Below are positions 26,501 to 41,500 of a DNA stretch of 64,000 bases, one piece after another (the first letter of the stretch is position 1; every line of letters begins with the position of its first letter). A program made the translations under genes and the position numbers. The notes under the pieces were generated by a model that did no database searches, was not told the DNA's origin, and saw nothing but the letters and a program-made list of their open reading frames with translations. Source of the stretch: Nectonema munidae. Its lineage: Eukaryota > Nematomorpha > Nectonematoida > Nectonematidae. The stretch lies in assembly GCA_030549495.1 (NCBI GenBank), contig JAUIRK010000348.1:1-64000 (forward strand), given 5' to 3'.

Positions 26501-29500
26501 ATTCATATACAAAACTATTTGAAAAAGCAGACGAAGGTAAAATTGTTTATGTATCATATATGATACACTGATCACGAAAAACATTACCCTAATATACTTG
26601 TATAGTAGTTCCATAGCTTTCCATTAAAATGGGCTTTTCAGAATATATTCCCTAAAAATGTGCCGACCATGTGTGATAAAATAACTTCAGCACTTTTTTC
26701 ATGCACTACTGCCTAGAATTGTTTCAATTTTTTTCCTTTTCAATTTCTTCGTTCACTCTTCTGATTTCCTGTTTTATGATGCGATTGCAAGACTTTCTAT
26801 TTTCTTGTTTTTGACTAAAAACAGCCATTTTTCTACTCCGAATTTGATACCCACTGATTACAGCCATTTGATTCTAATATCTCTTCTTTAAATGCCAATC
26901 AAAATTGTCTGCTTTGCATGAACTAATAATATGGGTTACACGGTTTTAGATAAACCGTTAGAGAAATAAATACGATTTTTAAATAGCTAAAATACTATTT
27001 AATTCATTCATTATGTTAGATTTGCTTTATTCATAACGAACTAGTTACTTAGTGTTAATGTTTCCTAAATTTGTTTTCAGGTAAATTATTCAAGTTTTTT
27101 TTATCTTTCATTTCCCCATCCTTCCTCTTGTCCTCTATATTTTCTCCCTCCTTTGATTGATACGTTTAAGGGAGGAACTAATATAAATTGTATTTACAGT
27201 AAACTCTCGATAACTTGAAGTCGCGGGGGGGGGGGGGGCATTAAATTATTTCGAGTTAAAGAAGTTGTTGCAGTGCCAGGCAGTGCGATGTTCCCAATTT
27301 TGTTAAATGAGTACACTTTTGATCATGACCATTGTATGATGCTGCCCATATGCTAATTTAATTAAGGCAGCAAAACTTGAAAAAATTATTTTGAATATAT
27401 TTTATTTTATAAAAAACGAAGAAGAGTGTGAATATAATACAAAAATGCGATGAATTACATAAAAAAAATGGCGATACTTTGACGACTTTCCGCTTAGAGA
27501 TGTTGATAAATCATGTCATAAATCAATGCAAATGTCTGAGTGCTGAAAATGATTTACAATGAAATGAACGAATACATACATACGTGCTTCACACTTCTAT
27601 CGATTTGTGAATAGGATTTGGTATTCAAAGCATCTGAAATATTTAGCAGCATGATGGACTCACTGTTGTAATTGGCAGAGCGCATTGAACATTTTTATTG
27701 GGAATGATTGAAGTTTGAGTTTATCTAAGTTCAAAACAGTTTGATGTAAGTTCAATCATCAAAACACACATGAATTACTTCGGATTAAGCGATTTTTCAA
27801 CTAATCCCACCTTGAGTTATCTGTAGTTTACTGTATTTTAATGTAATTTGTATGTATGTGTATATAACTATATAAATAAAAGTATTTGTATTTTCAAAAA
27901 ACCTGTCAATTGAGGACATCTAATGGCATGCAAACAATGTCCGTAATGGGCAGGTGTTCGTTATTGCCAAACTCAATAATTTCTCAACTCACTAAAGTAT
28001 TAAAACACAGACTGTGCATGAAGGATAAAGGAGGCACTACACTCATTTACGTCAAAAAGAGACAAAATTTAACTTACTTAAATCCAAATATGTTATCAAA
28101 GTTCTTTGCTGATTATAGCAACTGTGCGTGTAACACTTCCTACTATTCAAACTTAAATGATTTTTATGTTTCTAGCGAATCGGGCATGGAGCATCTGTTA
28201 GTATGTTTATATTGTATACTGACTCAGCAATTGAATATACTTAGACTTGTCTCTTGGAGATTTTTCAATAGAGATTCTCTGTCCGGTATAGACCATTTAA
28301 AATGGATAAAATCTTTCGCATATTATGACAAAGCTTCTCTGTTGTTCGCATTACACAGGTCTCCGCTATTCGCAGGATAGTTTGTTATTATTTTGTTTGG
28401 AAGTGATTAGGGAATTGAAATGTCCATAATGGGCAGGTGTCCATTAGGACAGATCTTAACCCGTTAACGGCCAGAATAATCAGACGATATCTAGTATAGA
28501 GCAGAAGATTTATATTAAAAAGCAGACGATTCACATTTTTGTAAAGTCGACAAATGTCAATTGGGGTCGATAACCGGTTAATGTATTAAGCTGAATTCTT
28601 CCTAAATAAATAAGGCATCCAGTTCAGTCGTTCTCAACCCTTTAAAAATTTTTACCAAGGTTTGCATTCAAAATATTTCTAACATAATCTTCATATTTCT
28701 TTCTTGTCAGTGTTCGGTCAAGACTACTGGAGACGGCCTTGCTTACCTTTACATAGAACATTTTATAGTGGGATTATACACATTTAATTACAAATAAAAA
28801 TGTTGTTTAATTTTTAAATAAAAACATTGATTGCACACCAATACTCTTCTGATTTCTTCAGTTACGGTCTGTCAGTTTGTAATTTCAATTTTTTCCTTCC
28901 CCCTAAGATATGTTGCTGGGGCGTGAGTAGGGTTGGTTAGATGTAAACCAATTTGGGTTTTCCCACAACCTCTTTTCTTAATTAAAAAAGGGGAATTGCT
29001 TCTCAAAAAAAAAAAACCCCGTGTTGCATTAGCTCCGCGGGGGCTGGGCGTTCTTCCCCATTTTCGAACTACTGCTGCCTTAGCTTATCAAAGATTTAAA
29101 GGTGTGGCTTATCAAATCTCTTTCTTTTATTCTAACACTCTTTCTTAGAAGTCCGGCCAAGATCTGAGGACGCTTCACGTGAATCAACACAGGTGTTGAA
29201 AAGCAATATTTTGTCTAGATTAACTTTTCTCCTTTTTTCCTCCTTCTCCCGGTCCCTAAATAATCTCTCAGCAAAGATTATTTCTCTGTCTGCTCAACTC
29301 TTTACAAAATAGCATATAAAATTTTTTTGAAACTGCTCAATTGTTCTTCAGCAAAACACAAAAGTTCCTTTATGTGCTTACATGAATTTCGCTCTAGAAG
29401 CCAAGAGAAATATAATAAAAATATGTTTTGAATACTTTTTGAATTGTGTTTTTCATGTGTAAATCCTATATATTATATACTACTTCACTCAAAATTTTGC

Positions 29501-32500
29501 CTTGCACTCTATACAAATTATATTATTTAATATTTTTAAACGATCATAACTTCATGAGTCAATATGCTTCTTATAACATTACAATATTCATACTTTTTTT
29601 TTATTGAAAACGGTATTCAGTAAGGAGTTTTTTAATGTTTTTTCTACAAATTTTTTACCTACACAAGATTACAGGCGAAAATACCTGAAACAGTGGCTGT
29701 ATGAAAAATTTTCTTCCAAAGCAAAAACAATATTTCTTATTTAGAATCGGTTTTAGAGTAAATGTGAAACTTTTCATGTTATTTAATAAAACACGATTTA
29801 ACTGATTTAGATATCTCTAGAACAGTGGTTTTAAACTTCTTTTTACTTCTGCACCCCTAAAAAATTTGCTCTGACCTCGCACCCCCTACAATTTTGTCCA
29901 AAGAAAATAATATTTCATTTTCAAATCTAATATGTAAACAAAAATCACAAATGTAAAAAAGGAACATATCAAAAATTAAGATTTGAATTAACCTTACAAA
30001 AAGAATTCTTGCTTGAAATGTCTACAAGATAGTAAAATCAAGAACTATCTTTCAAACGTTTTGAAAGGAATTAAAAAATTTTAGTATGTAAAATTCAAAC
30101 ATATGGACAGGAAAGAACGATACATATTAACATTTGAATATCTTTACAAAAAATAATCACTTCAAATATGTACAAAATAATAAAATCAAAAGCCTGTCTT
30201 CCAAAAGTTTATTGTCGTATTTAAATTCAAAGACTCCTTTGTTCCTGTTTCTGGCTTATGAGTTTTCAAAGCGTGGAACAATGTTGTCGATAGCTACACT
30301 CATGCCTGCCTGTGCATTCAAGCGCTTTGTCAAAAGAGTGCTAAATTCTGGCTCGCATGAGTATGTTGTGGCAAAAGGAATGAGAACAGCTAGTGAAGTT
30401 TCACATTTCATAAACAACGAGATTGCCTGGCACCAATACTCTTTCAAAGTATTATTCTCAAATTGTGTTTCAAGGGCACGATTTGAACGGAGTTCTTCTT
30501 TCAGCTCTCCATAAGATGATATTTTATACAAATTGATGGAGGACGGATTCATAATCCATTCTTCAGAAGTTTTTAGCTTCCTTACGTTAAAACATGACAA
30601 CAAATGTCGTTGTCAGCACTTCCAAATGAGTCCGAATTTCTTCCTAAACACTAGGAATCGAACTCAAGGATTCATTATCATCGTCTATTTCTTCAAGTGA
30701 TGGAAAATTCGAATAATTCCCTCTTTTCACTTGCCGATGCTAGAGAGACAACTTATCTTTGAACGCATTTAACTTTTCATAGAAGTCCAATATGTTTATC
30801 TTTTTGCCTTGAGGTGATAAACTCAGATTCTTAATACGAGTGAATATCTCACTCAAATTTGCTAAAATTTAGTTGAATTCTTGCGATTACAACTCTTCAA
30901 ACAGATCGCAATGAGGTTCATCCAAAAAGACTTTGATTTGGTCAAAGAAGCGGATTAAAACTCTCCTACTAAAAGCCCGCTGACTTTTCTTTGGAAAAAA
31001 TTGTATTCTCCCTTCCAAGATCTTCACAAAGTGACTTTTAAAGAGATGGTGATTTAGAGCACGGCCCCCAATCCAGTTGATGCTCTTTACAGAAATATCA
31101 AGGAGTTTCTTCAATTTTGCAGGCAAAGTTTTTGATGCTAAAGCATGACGCTGAAGAAAACAGTGAGTACACCCTGCACGTGTAGAATCTCCTGTTTCAT
31201 CACTGCAGTAAACTAAGAGTTATTTCCCAGCATAACAGGAGCGCCATCAGTGCACACGGAGTGAATACTTTGAATATTGAATTCATGTTTTGCAAAGAAA
31301 TCTTTCACAAACTGAAACACATATTTTGCTTTGGCGGTTGCTTTCAGTTCTTCACAGAAATAGAAGTTCTTCTTTATGCTACCTCACCAGTGCAATAAGT
31401 TCACTGCAAATCGAAACATCGTAGGTCTCCTCTAACTGGAGGGAGATTTTCAAGAGACTAGCCTTCATATGCGAGATAACTTCTTCCAAAATATATAAAC
31501 TCAAATCAGCAATTCTACTCTGAATAACGTTACTTGATAGCGGCGCTAATTCAAGCTTCGTTCTTGCTTCATTTCCCAAAATAGTTGTAGTCATTTCTAA
31601 TGCACATGTTTTGAAAAGCTCTTCTACAATAGTATGCGGTTTCTTAGACTTTGCTACTTTAAACCCAGTTGGTATGAAGTCACCATTAGTGGTTTGTCAA
31701 CAGATATAAAACTTATTTTTTGAAGAGATTTTCGAGAATCAAAACGAAAGATTTTTCATCTTGGCCTCACCATTTCGATTGTCGAAGTGTTCTCTCAGCT
31801 TAGGTTGCTTCAAATTTGCTTTGGAGAAAAAAACAGTTTCACAGAGCATTTCACTGAGGTTTTTGCAAATCGTCAGCTTTTGCGTTGCAAGTGAAACCAA
31901 AACGAACCTAGTCATCATTGCATTTCCTTTTCTTCGAAATCAAGAAGGGTTATGATTAGGGCCGACAAAAATTGGCCCATAAATCCTTTAAATTTCACAT
32001 AATGACTTTAAAAATTGATTTTATTCCTAAAAAAATGACCTAAAAATTTACTCTAAAGTCACTTTCACGAAAATTATTCTTAAAAGAGGTCATGAAATAT
32101 TTTAAGTATTCTCTCTTTAAAAGTGCGTTCATTGGACAAAAGATGTTATCATTTCGTTTTTATTAATTCTGCTATAAATCGAACGAATCATTTATAGTAA
32201 AATTCAAAGATTCCCTTTTTCAATTAATTGTTGAACATTCAGCATACTATGAAGAAAACATCCTGCAAAGATTCCTTCATTGCTAATTTATTCCCTCTCT
32301 CTTAACCAAAAACATTTTCACTTTACCAAAGTTTTCATTATAGTACATTTCAACACTAAGTCGTTCATTGTGTAACGCGTGAGTCTCTAGAAGAGCTTAG
32401 AGTTTCTAAAAGTTCTTTTCTTGTTCTCTTTTTATGGTCTATCAGTTCATTTATTACCACGAAATGTGTTCTAGTTTTTAAAGTACGGTTGTGTAAAAAT

Positions 32501-35500
32501 GTGCACAACAAGGTAAATGCCCTGAAATAGGACTTTAAGTAGTTTACCAGCTAAAATGTCTTACTTGACGCCATCCTTTAAAATAAAGCATGTTTTCTCT
32601 TTTTAATTCGAGCTCTTTGATTAGATCTTCAGCTAAATGAATAAATTTATATTCGCCAATAGAGGAGTCCAAAATGTTAACCTGTTTTAAAATGATTATA
32701 AAAGTGAAGTAATTAATTTTTAATTGGTTTGTGACTCTTCAATAAAAGAAGAAGTTTATTTATTTCCAAACAACAGTCCCCAGAAACACACAAAAATTAA
32801 TATAAAAATATTAAAGCAAAATACGATTGTTTAAAAAATAAGTATACTTATTTTGTTATTATAATTGTAAACGTGAAGGTGTGTGAGATGCGAAGAATTG
32901 AACTCTAAATATTTAAGAAAAATGTCAAAACTGTTCAAAACATGCACTTTCTGTGCTATTTTCATAAATTTTTACAAAATTCAAATAACACAAAAATAGA
33001 CTATAAAAAAGTTAACTTTTGTCGACTTTATTATTATATAGTAACTTGTTACAAAAATAAACTATAAAAAAGTTGACTTGTTGACCTAATAACTTAAGCT
33101 TCTTTTACACAAACTTTATAAAATAAGATGAAGTGCTATGAGAAAACGAAAGTTGCCTTTATTTGCCGTAGTTATGGTGATAGTCTGAAATAAAGAGACG
33201 AAAATATAAATAATGTTGCCTACAAAAGGAAAAAATGTAATCTAAGCTTGAATACAGTAATTATATTAATAGAAAGTAAAATGTGAACACATTCTCACCA
33301 CCTCACCCCAAAACGATTAGAAAACGAAGTAAATAAATCCTAATAAATGTGTTTGTCAATAATCCATTGCAAAAAAGCTACAGCAGAGTAATAAATAGAT
33401 CAATTTCCTGTCATTAAGACAGGCGCTTCTCGCACCCCCGGGACGTGCGATCCCCCCTGGTTGGGAACAACCTTTGCTCTAGAATAATAGGGTTTAAATT
33501 TGTTTTCTCGCTTATAACGCATATAAGCCTAGATAATAAATTTGCTTTGACAAAATAAATATATTTTGTCGGTACAAATGCATTAAATCATAGCCTCTGG
33601 AACAGTTGTTGTTTTTGAAGGAACATATCACATTACAGTAAATGCATTTTTAGAAATTAATTAAAAAAAACATTTCCACACTCTTGATTGATGCATTGCG
33701 TCCCTCTTTTGATGGAAAATATATTTTAACAAACTTTTAAATCTAAAAACACCATTTAAAATTATGTGTTGTAATAAATAGTTTAGAAAATTTAAAAGTT
33801 TCTCTTTTCTGATTGACATAAAAGTCTTTTTTTTATATTTTTTACAACGCACCATTTTTCTGTATCTGCGATTAGAAATTAATATTGTTTTCACTTTGAA
33901 AAAACAGTAGTTATCGCATTATTCTGCTATATATATATCTTCTTTAAAAGAATTGTGTGCTTTTTTAATTCAACAATAACAAATTTCACTTCCTTTTCTA
34001 AAAAAATCGTCATTTATATTCTCATTATCAGTTTCATTGTCGTTTTTTTTGAATGAATGAGAACAATGTCTAACTCTTTCTCGTAATTTAAATTACTAAC
34101 ATATAGTGTTAGGTTAAGAGCGCTAGAGATATTCATGGTTTTTTACATCTATCTGTTTTTTTCTGTGCAATTTTTTCATCAATCACTGAAGCATGGGATG
34201 TTAAAAACTAAAAAGATTTATTCTACTTCATCTCTCCTTTTTAACTCTCTTCCTATATCCCTTAGACTTTTCAAATCAATCACTAATTTCAAGCATTAAT
34301 TATTTTTGTTTATACTCAACTCCTCCTCATAAAAACGTGTCATATTCTTTGCATTGCCTCTTTTTTCTACATATATTATTATATAATATTATATACTTGT
34401 AATCCTTTTTTCCAAAAGTCTACTTCACGACAAAAAATTCATTTATACAAATTTAAGAAAATATTCTAAAAAAATGTATCTAATAAAATGATAAAAAAAA
34501 TTGAAGTAACATCTAAAGGATAATTTTTTATCATTTTTATTAGTTATATTTTTCTAGAATATTTTCTTAGATTTGTATTGTAATTTTTGCTCTTTAACAT
34601 CGCAGTTGCATTATTTTTTTTTGCAATTTTATATAGATTAAATTCATTATAAATATTTCCAGTTTTAGATGTTGGTTTCGATAACTCAAGGTCTTGGGTT
34701 CGATCCCACATCAAGCCTACTTTCTTCATAGTTCCATACAAGCGGCGCAATTGTGTCTTCTCAATGAAAACACTCCACGGTAGCTTTACCTTTTTAGTTA
34801 AAAAAAACAGATCCAAACTGATTAAAAAAATTAATGATCGAACTGGAATTATTATTAATAATATTTGCATATCTTGATCTTTTTTGCTTTTTACTTTTAT
34901 ATAAAGACAAGGAGTTAATGGTGGCTATGAATAATTTTTGTATACGGTGTTTTTTGTTGAGATTCATATGCTACGTATATCTTTTATCAGTGTAGTGTTT
35001 TGATGCCATCTCTGCCTTCCAATACAAGGATACGTATTTTTTGAATCAGTGCATGTGTTATAAATAATACGATGCATAAGGCAGTGCTTCTCAAACTTTT
35101 TCACCCTAGGGCGCAGCACCTATGAAATAACTGAAACTTTGAGTCGCAACATTGAGATTGATATTGAAAAATCGGTCATAAAATTTTAAAATAAAAATAA
35201 AGAAATACATACTACATATGTTGTCCATAATTTGGTCGTTTCTCGCCCCACTTGGGGGTGCGTGCACCCCTTGTTAAGAATCGCTGATATAGATAGAATC
35301 TTAGGAGAATTTTAGGGTTCACATGGCTACCTTTCATGGGCACCCTCAATGAAGAAAAAGCACGCCTAAGTTTTCTTAAAAAATGTTTATACCCCGTATC
35401 AAATGCCATTTTCATAATAGCAAAATATTGATGTTCCAATTGAAATTGCTGATTTATATTTTAGGCATTCTTTGTTCTGACATTTCCATCTTGAATTCTT

Positions 35501-38500
35501 GAAGCATTTGTCGAATTCCCTTGATGTTTACAACATTTACAAAAAATATTTGTCTTTAACAAATTTTGCCTCTTCACCCAATTGATTACTGATGAAGTAT
35601 TTTCATTTAGAAGAAGTAAAACAATATCTTGAAAAATATTGTTTTCTCTCATTTTACAAAGAATGTATATAAGGGAAGAAATCAAGCCGAAAAATAATTG
35701 ATGAAAAAGAAATATTTAAAGAAATACAATACGTTATGAATGATCTTGATAAAACACTTCAAAATACAGAGGAAAGTGTACAGAGTAAAAATCAAATGAA
35801 AAATCAGACAAAAACTTATAAAAGAAAAATTCTTATGAAGAAAATACAAGCTATATGTGTTCATATGCAGAAAAGACATCCGTAAAGTGTTCATATGAAG
35901 AACAATCACTCTTGTGATCCCAAGTTTAGTAATTTTTCACAATTCAATACGCGTTGTGTTTAAGGAAATTAAATTTGAATTTCTCTACATTCACTTGATC
36001 TTAAGAAAAATTCCACCTCGAAATCCAGCACCAAAAATCCTTACTTTATCTTCCCTAGACAGAATAAGCGTAAGCTGGTGTGCCATTTATTGTTTTTGTA
36101 AACGGAGTTGTAACAAACTTTATTCATGAAACACACACATTTCTGTAATATTTCGCCTCCTCACGGCCAGTGGTGGCCTACTTTGTGATACGAAAAGAAA
36201 TTTGTTATTTTCGAACTTAATTTATTTTTGGAACGTAAAATCGTATCCGAATAAAAAAATACGATATCTAGAAAACGTATCAAAATTTGAAAAATAATTT
36301 GAAGACGTAAACCGTAATTTAAATAGACTAAAAATTGTTTAGTGTTAACTTAGATAATGCTTTCATTTTCTGCAATCAGTGCATCTTTTTTTTCTAACTC
36401 ATTTATCCTAAATACAATAACAAATTCTGGAATGATTTTGTTTTCGAGATGAAAATTAAAAGTTTCTTACGAAATTTTAAGTATTGCAACGTAAAAGAAG
36501 AACATCTTCAATTATATCTTCTTTATAATTTAAAATATATTTTTATCACTGACTTGAGTAGCTGGTAATGATAAAACAAAATCAGCCAATCTTTGCAAAC
36601 GACCATTTTTATTCAGACAGCATTGAAAAAAGATCTTGAGATTTATTATTCCCATTAACCACATCAAATTTTCTGACCTCTTTTCTTTTTCCTTTAAAAT
36701 CTAAGACACGTTGTTGCATTGCAAATGGTGATTGCTTCCTAATATCTATAATCATCATCCACTAATTCAGCAATATATAATGGATTCAGAGAATGTAGAT
36801 GTGACTCTGACATCACACTCTTCACCATCTTGAGAAGAACGTGTATACATTTAGCTTTGGATGTATGACATCTATGCATACTCGTGTGTAATGTGTTCAC
36901 ATGTCTGTGTAAGTCTAAATGAGTTATGAATAAAAATTTAAAGGAAGTTCTATAAAAAAAATCGCACCGAATTTCTATATTTATCGTATTTCAGTTTCGA
37001 ACCGTTTTTTTTTTATCAAAAAAATATCGCTTTCTACCGTAATTTGGAAACGTAGCGTACCAATACCCTATGCTACCACTGCTCAAGGCTTCAAACGACA
37101 AAAGAAAATAGGAGAGAACAGGAGAAAGACAAGTGTAAGAAGAAAGTTTTTGATTGTTTTATCCTTAGTTTACCGTAAAAGTTGCTTTTCAGTGTAATAT
37201 ACGGAGTTTATTTGTATTAATAATACGTCATCAATAAAAATTTAATTGAGATATTTTAGAATTAAATAGTAATATGAATTGCTACACTTTTATTCAAATT
37301 TTGCGTTCTTATATATCTGTATTATCAAGTTTTGGTTATTGAAGATAAGTACGCCATTGGGTAGGACTACCAGTTATTTTCGTATTTTTACTGAAAATAT
37401 ACTCATATAGAGATAGTATAATCTAGGGGCTAACAACAACAATAACTACTACCAGTTTTCCCAAAGTAGTGCAAATTTTATTCCAAATTTTACAGAAAAA
37501 TATGGTGCTTAGATACCTAACAAAATAGCAACCAATAACATGAACAAATTTTCAAAGGCTAAATGAAAATGGGGCGAGTTTAGCACATCGTGAATAAATT
37601 CTGCTGCTGGTCTTTGCCTAAAACATTTGAGACTTTTCATAATCTGATGTCTGCGTATCCCTGACTGCTCGCTTGCCTGTGTGTATCTATTAAAAGTTTA
37701 TTTTTATATTACAACAGCAAAAGGAAAGCAAGTTAAAAAGCTCTTCCAAGAATGTTTCCGCCCAAGATAGGTATACATGTTAAATACTGATTATCTTTGC
37801 TTTCATTCACCCTCATCATCACAATGATAAAAACATTTACCATATGTAGTGGAATGCTGAAATCTTTAATTCTCCTTCTCTCTTTCTACTTCTTTCCTTT
37901 GCATGTGCCGCCTGCCTTTGTGGTGATGTTACTGAAAAGCTTTCTTCTGTGTTTTCTCTTTTTAGTGATGATCGTGTGGGCGCCATCTTTTTGCCTTAAA
38001 ATTTTTTTAAATGCTTGGCTGTGTTAGTGCAGCTCCAAAACAAAATATGCGTTGGTTGCTTCCGTTGTATATCCTTTTTAGGCTTTCCTTCTACTTTTCA
38101 AAATACACTTTCCTCATTACCAATCTTTAAAAAGAAAAGTAAATAAGGCATTAAGACATATTACGAATACGCTCACTGCTCGCGACTTATAAATACAAAA
38201 GTTAGCATATATAATACCATTAGAATACATCTTATCTAAAATATACTATGCATAAAAATCTTAGCTTCAGACCTTGAAGTTTTAAAATGCGAAAATTGAC
38301 ATTAAAATGAGGCAGTAAATCTTTGAATAAACTCAATGTATAGAAGATTGATTGATTTGTATTGATATAACAAATTTTATAGTTTACCTTCTCTTTAAAA
38401 TGAAAATTAATCAAACATAGAGATGTATCGAATGTCAAATTATTCGTATCTGCCGCATATCAAATTTGACATTATAGCGGATGCGGATGTCAGAATTATT

Positions 38501-41500
38501 TTTTAGCCGATGCAAATTCACACGTCAATTTTTTTGGTTATTTATTCTCCAAAAAAATTTTAGGTTGATTGAAAGTCTTATTATCTCTATTATCAGATTT
38601 AATTTTCTGATATTTTGATATTTATTTATTTTGAAAAGTATTATGAATAATAATCTTTAATTTTAATGTCTTTATTAAATAAATAATATTGTATAAAAAG
38701 ATACGATATCTTTGAATTAAAAAGGTGGGCAGTAATTCTAGATTCCAGCCGTTTTAAACAAAAAATCTAGTATGTAGTGATTAATTCTGGTTAAATTACG
38801 ATAAAAATTTATCACAAATGTCAAAAAAGCAAGCATATACTTTGATTTTAAAAAAGGAAAACAAAATATTTTTATTATTCTCGGTTCTGCTATATATGAT
38901 TTTGTGCATTTAAATATATCTTTTAGCTTCACGAATATTTTATCATAAAAATTTTGGATAAAGTAAAAATTGAAAAAATCGGAAAAAAACTTTGCGGTAC
39001 ATAGAAAAAAGAAAAATATTTGAAAATTGCGGATGCGGATGTTGAAACTTAAATGATCCACGGATGCGGATGTAAAGAGGATGTAAAAATTTTACGAATA
39101 ATAATCCGCTTGTACAGATGCGGATATCCCATAGATCTCTAATGTATACTTTTTTAATGCTTCATAACTTTGTCATGATCTTTTCGGAATTCTCTTAAAG
39201 AATCTTTACTCTTTTAATTCTTGAAATTGTTGATCTTTCTTTTCCTTACTTAAAAATGCTGACTTGTTTATCTTTTATTTTTAGAAGGAGCCATTTTTGG
39301 AAGTCATCTTATCGAAAGACCATCACAGAGCTTATCTCGCTAGACGAAGATGGCGAGTATGTTTATGCCTATTCATTATTCGCAGATTTCGCATCTTTAT
39401 CTCACTATGTCTTCCTTTTATTTATATGCCATAGTTTTATCTTGTCTTTTGGCACTTTTATTTCCTTCTTTTGCAATTCTATTTCGTCTTTATATTATAC
39501 AAAATTTAATTGCAAAAAGGCAAAATAGAATTACAAAAGGACCAATAGAATGGCATTACGACAAAATAGAATGTCAAAAGGACAAAATAGAATGTCAAAA
39601 GGACAAAATAGAATTACAAAAGGACAAAATAGTATTGCAAAAGAACAAAATAGGATTGCAAAAAGACAAAATACAATTGCAAAAAGACAAAATACAATTG
39701 CAAAAAGACAAAATAGAATGTCAAAAGGACAAAATAGAATGTCAAAAGGACAAAATAGAATGTCAAAAGGACAAAATAGGATTGCAAAAAGACAAAATAG
39801 AATTGCAAAAGGACAAAATAGAAAGTACTTGTACTCTCTCAGGATCAATGGAAACAAGCTTGTGCATATGCCTATACGGAGAATATTTTTAAAGTGTTGG
39901 TATGCACATTTAACAGCAAATAAAAATGATGCTTTGGTTTGTGATTTCAAAATTTCACTTCCCCCTAGGAACTGTTAAATGATCCAAAAAGGGAATCCCC
40001 TCCCGGGTTGAGAACCACTAGTCTAGGTAAATTTGAGAAAAACATTGGCATACTTGTGGGTGGCGCAATGCAGCTACATCTGTTGAATCCGGTCAAGATG
40101 TGCTCTGGTATTAAGCATTTTTGAACTTTACTCTACTTCCATCACGTTTTCATACCTTAAAAGAAGAAATTTATTCGGCAAACTGATATCATTCTGAAAC
40201 ATGATTACTTATGAGTAGAGCACGAGAAAGTCAATTTCTACAAACTCTAACTTTTGAAAAAGTCAAAACAAAGATTTAGAACTTGATAAAGTGTGAATCA
40301 AACAAAAAGTCAATTTTTTAAATTTAGGGTTAGCGAAGAATGGACACTTATTATTGATAGAGCAAAAAAAGCCCGTGTTGTTTCTTCTCTATCGGACGAT
40401 TTGAAAGAAATATTGAAGTAAAAACCTTTACTGGATTTCGTTGAAAAATGCAAAGATGAAGGTTATTGTGTTCATAAAGCATATGAAGATTTATCACAAC
40501 TGAACATACCAAATGATGTGTGTGATTTAAATATATACATTCAGAAAAGATTAGAAGATAAGGACGTTGAGAAAATTATGAAGAGAACAAAATCTGATGT
40601 TAGCCCTTTCCTATACTGTTTACTTGAAAATGGACAAGCCACATCAATAAAAGTAGAAAGAAGTTTTTCTATGCTCAACAACATATTAAGTAAAAATCGC
40701 AACTTTAATGACGAGAATGTTTGTAAATACCTACTTGTGAATTATAATTTTGATATTTTACATGATATCAGCTGATCTTCGTAAAATAAAGTTTTTATTT
40801 TGTTAGATAAACGTTTCATAAAGTCTTTTTTTGGTCAATTTTTTTGTTTTTTAAGTTAATAAAGTCAATATTATGAGGTCAATATTTTTCTCGCCCTACA
40901 TGACGTTGCCTTTTGTATTAACCAATTCTTTATATGTATTTACACTTAGAGATACTACAAACACATATGAGTATTTTATACGCCTGATCTACAATTGCTA
41001 TGGTTCTATATTTATTTTTATCAACTTTATCATAATCTTATACACACAACGCATATGTCTTATCTGTAATTTCAATCAAAATTAATCCCTATTTGTATAC
41101 TACTTCACATTATTCAAATACAGTAGAACGTGTAAAATCTGATAAATTGAACAAAAGCGCAAATAAATTTTGATCCGGTTTGATTTGCATGGACTCCAAT
41201 GATAAATATGCGTTAATAAACCGAAACCTGTCTATTCTGAATATTGGCCATGATTTCCAATCCATAAAACACTTAAACATGTATAACATTTTTACTTCGG
41301 TCGCACCAATTTTCGTTTCTGTCGCACTTTTTGTAGTTATCTGGAGAAGACGAGGGGTGCTCGAGAATTAACACTGTTAGAAATTGCTTTGAATAAGAGA
41401 TTTATTTTTTATTTCCCTATCTACATCTTCCTTCAACCTTGATTCACGCCTTCTCTCTGAGCAACCATTCCTTTGCATTTAATTTTTTAGATAGCCAAGT

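Noticed and set aside
30130-33476. Domesticated SCAND3/ZBED5-like host gene
   Set aside because: Terminal repeats, an exact 8-bp target duplication and multiple stops show a decayed transposon copy, not a host gene.
39350-39978. Coiled-coil-like proteins of LQKDKIE repeats
   Set aside because: Stop-free frames on both strands come from the 21-bp minisatellite. The frame is not that of the adjacent kinase exon, and a strong donor GTATGT ends that exon first.
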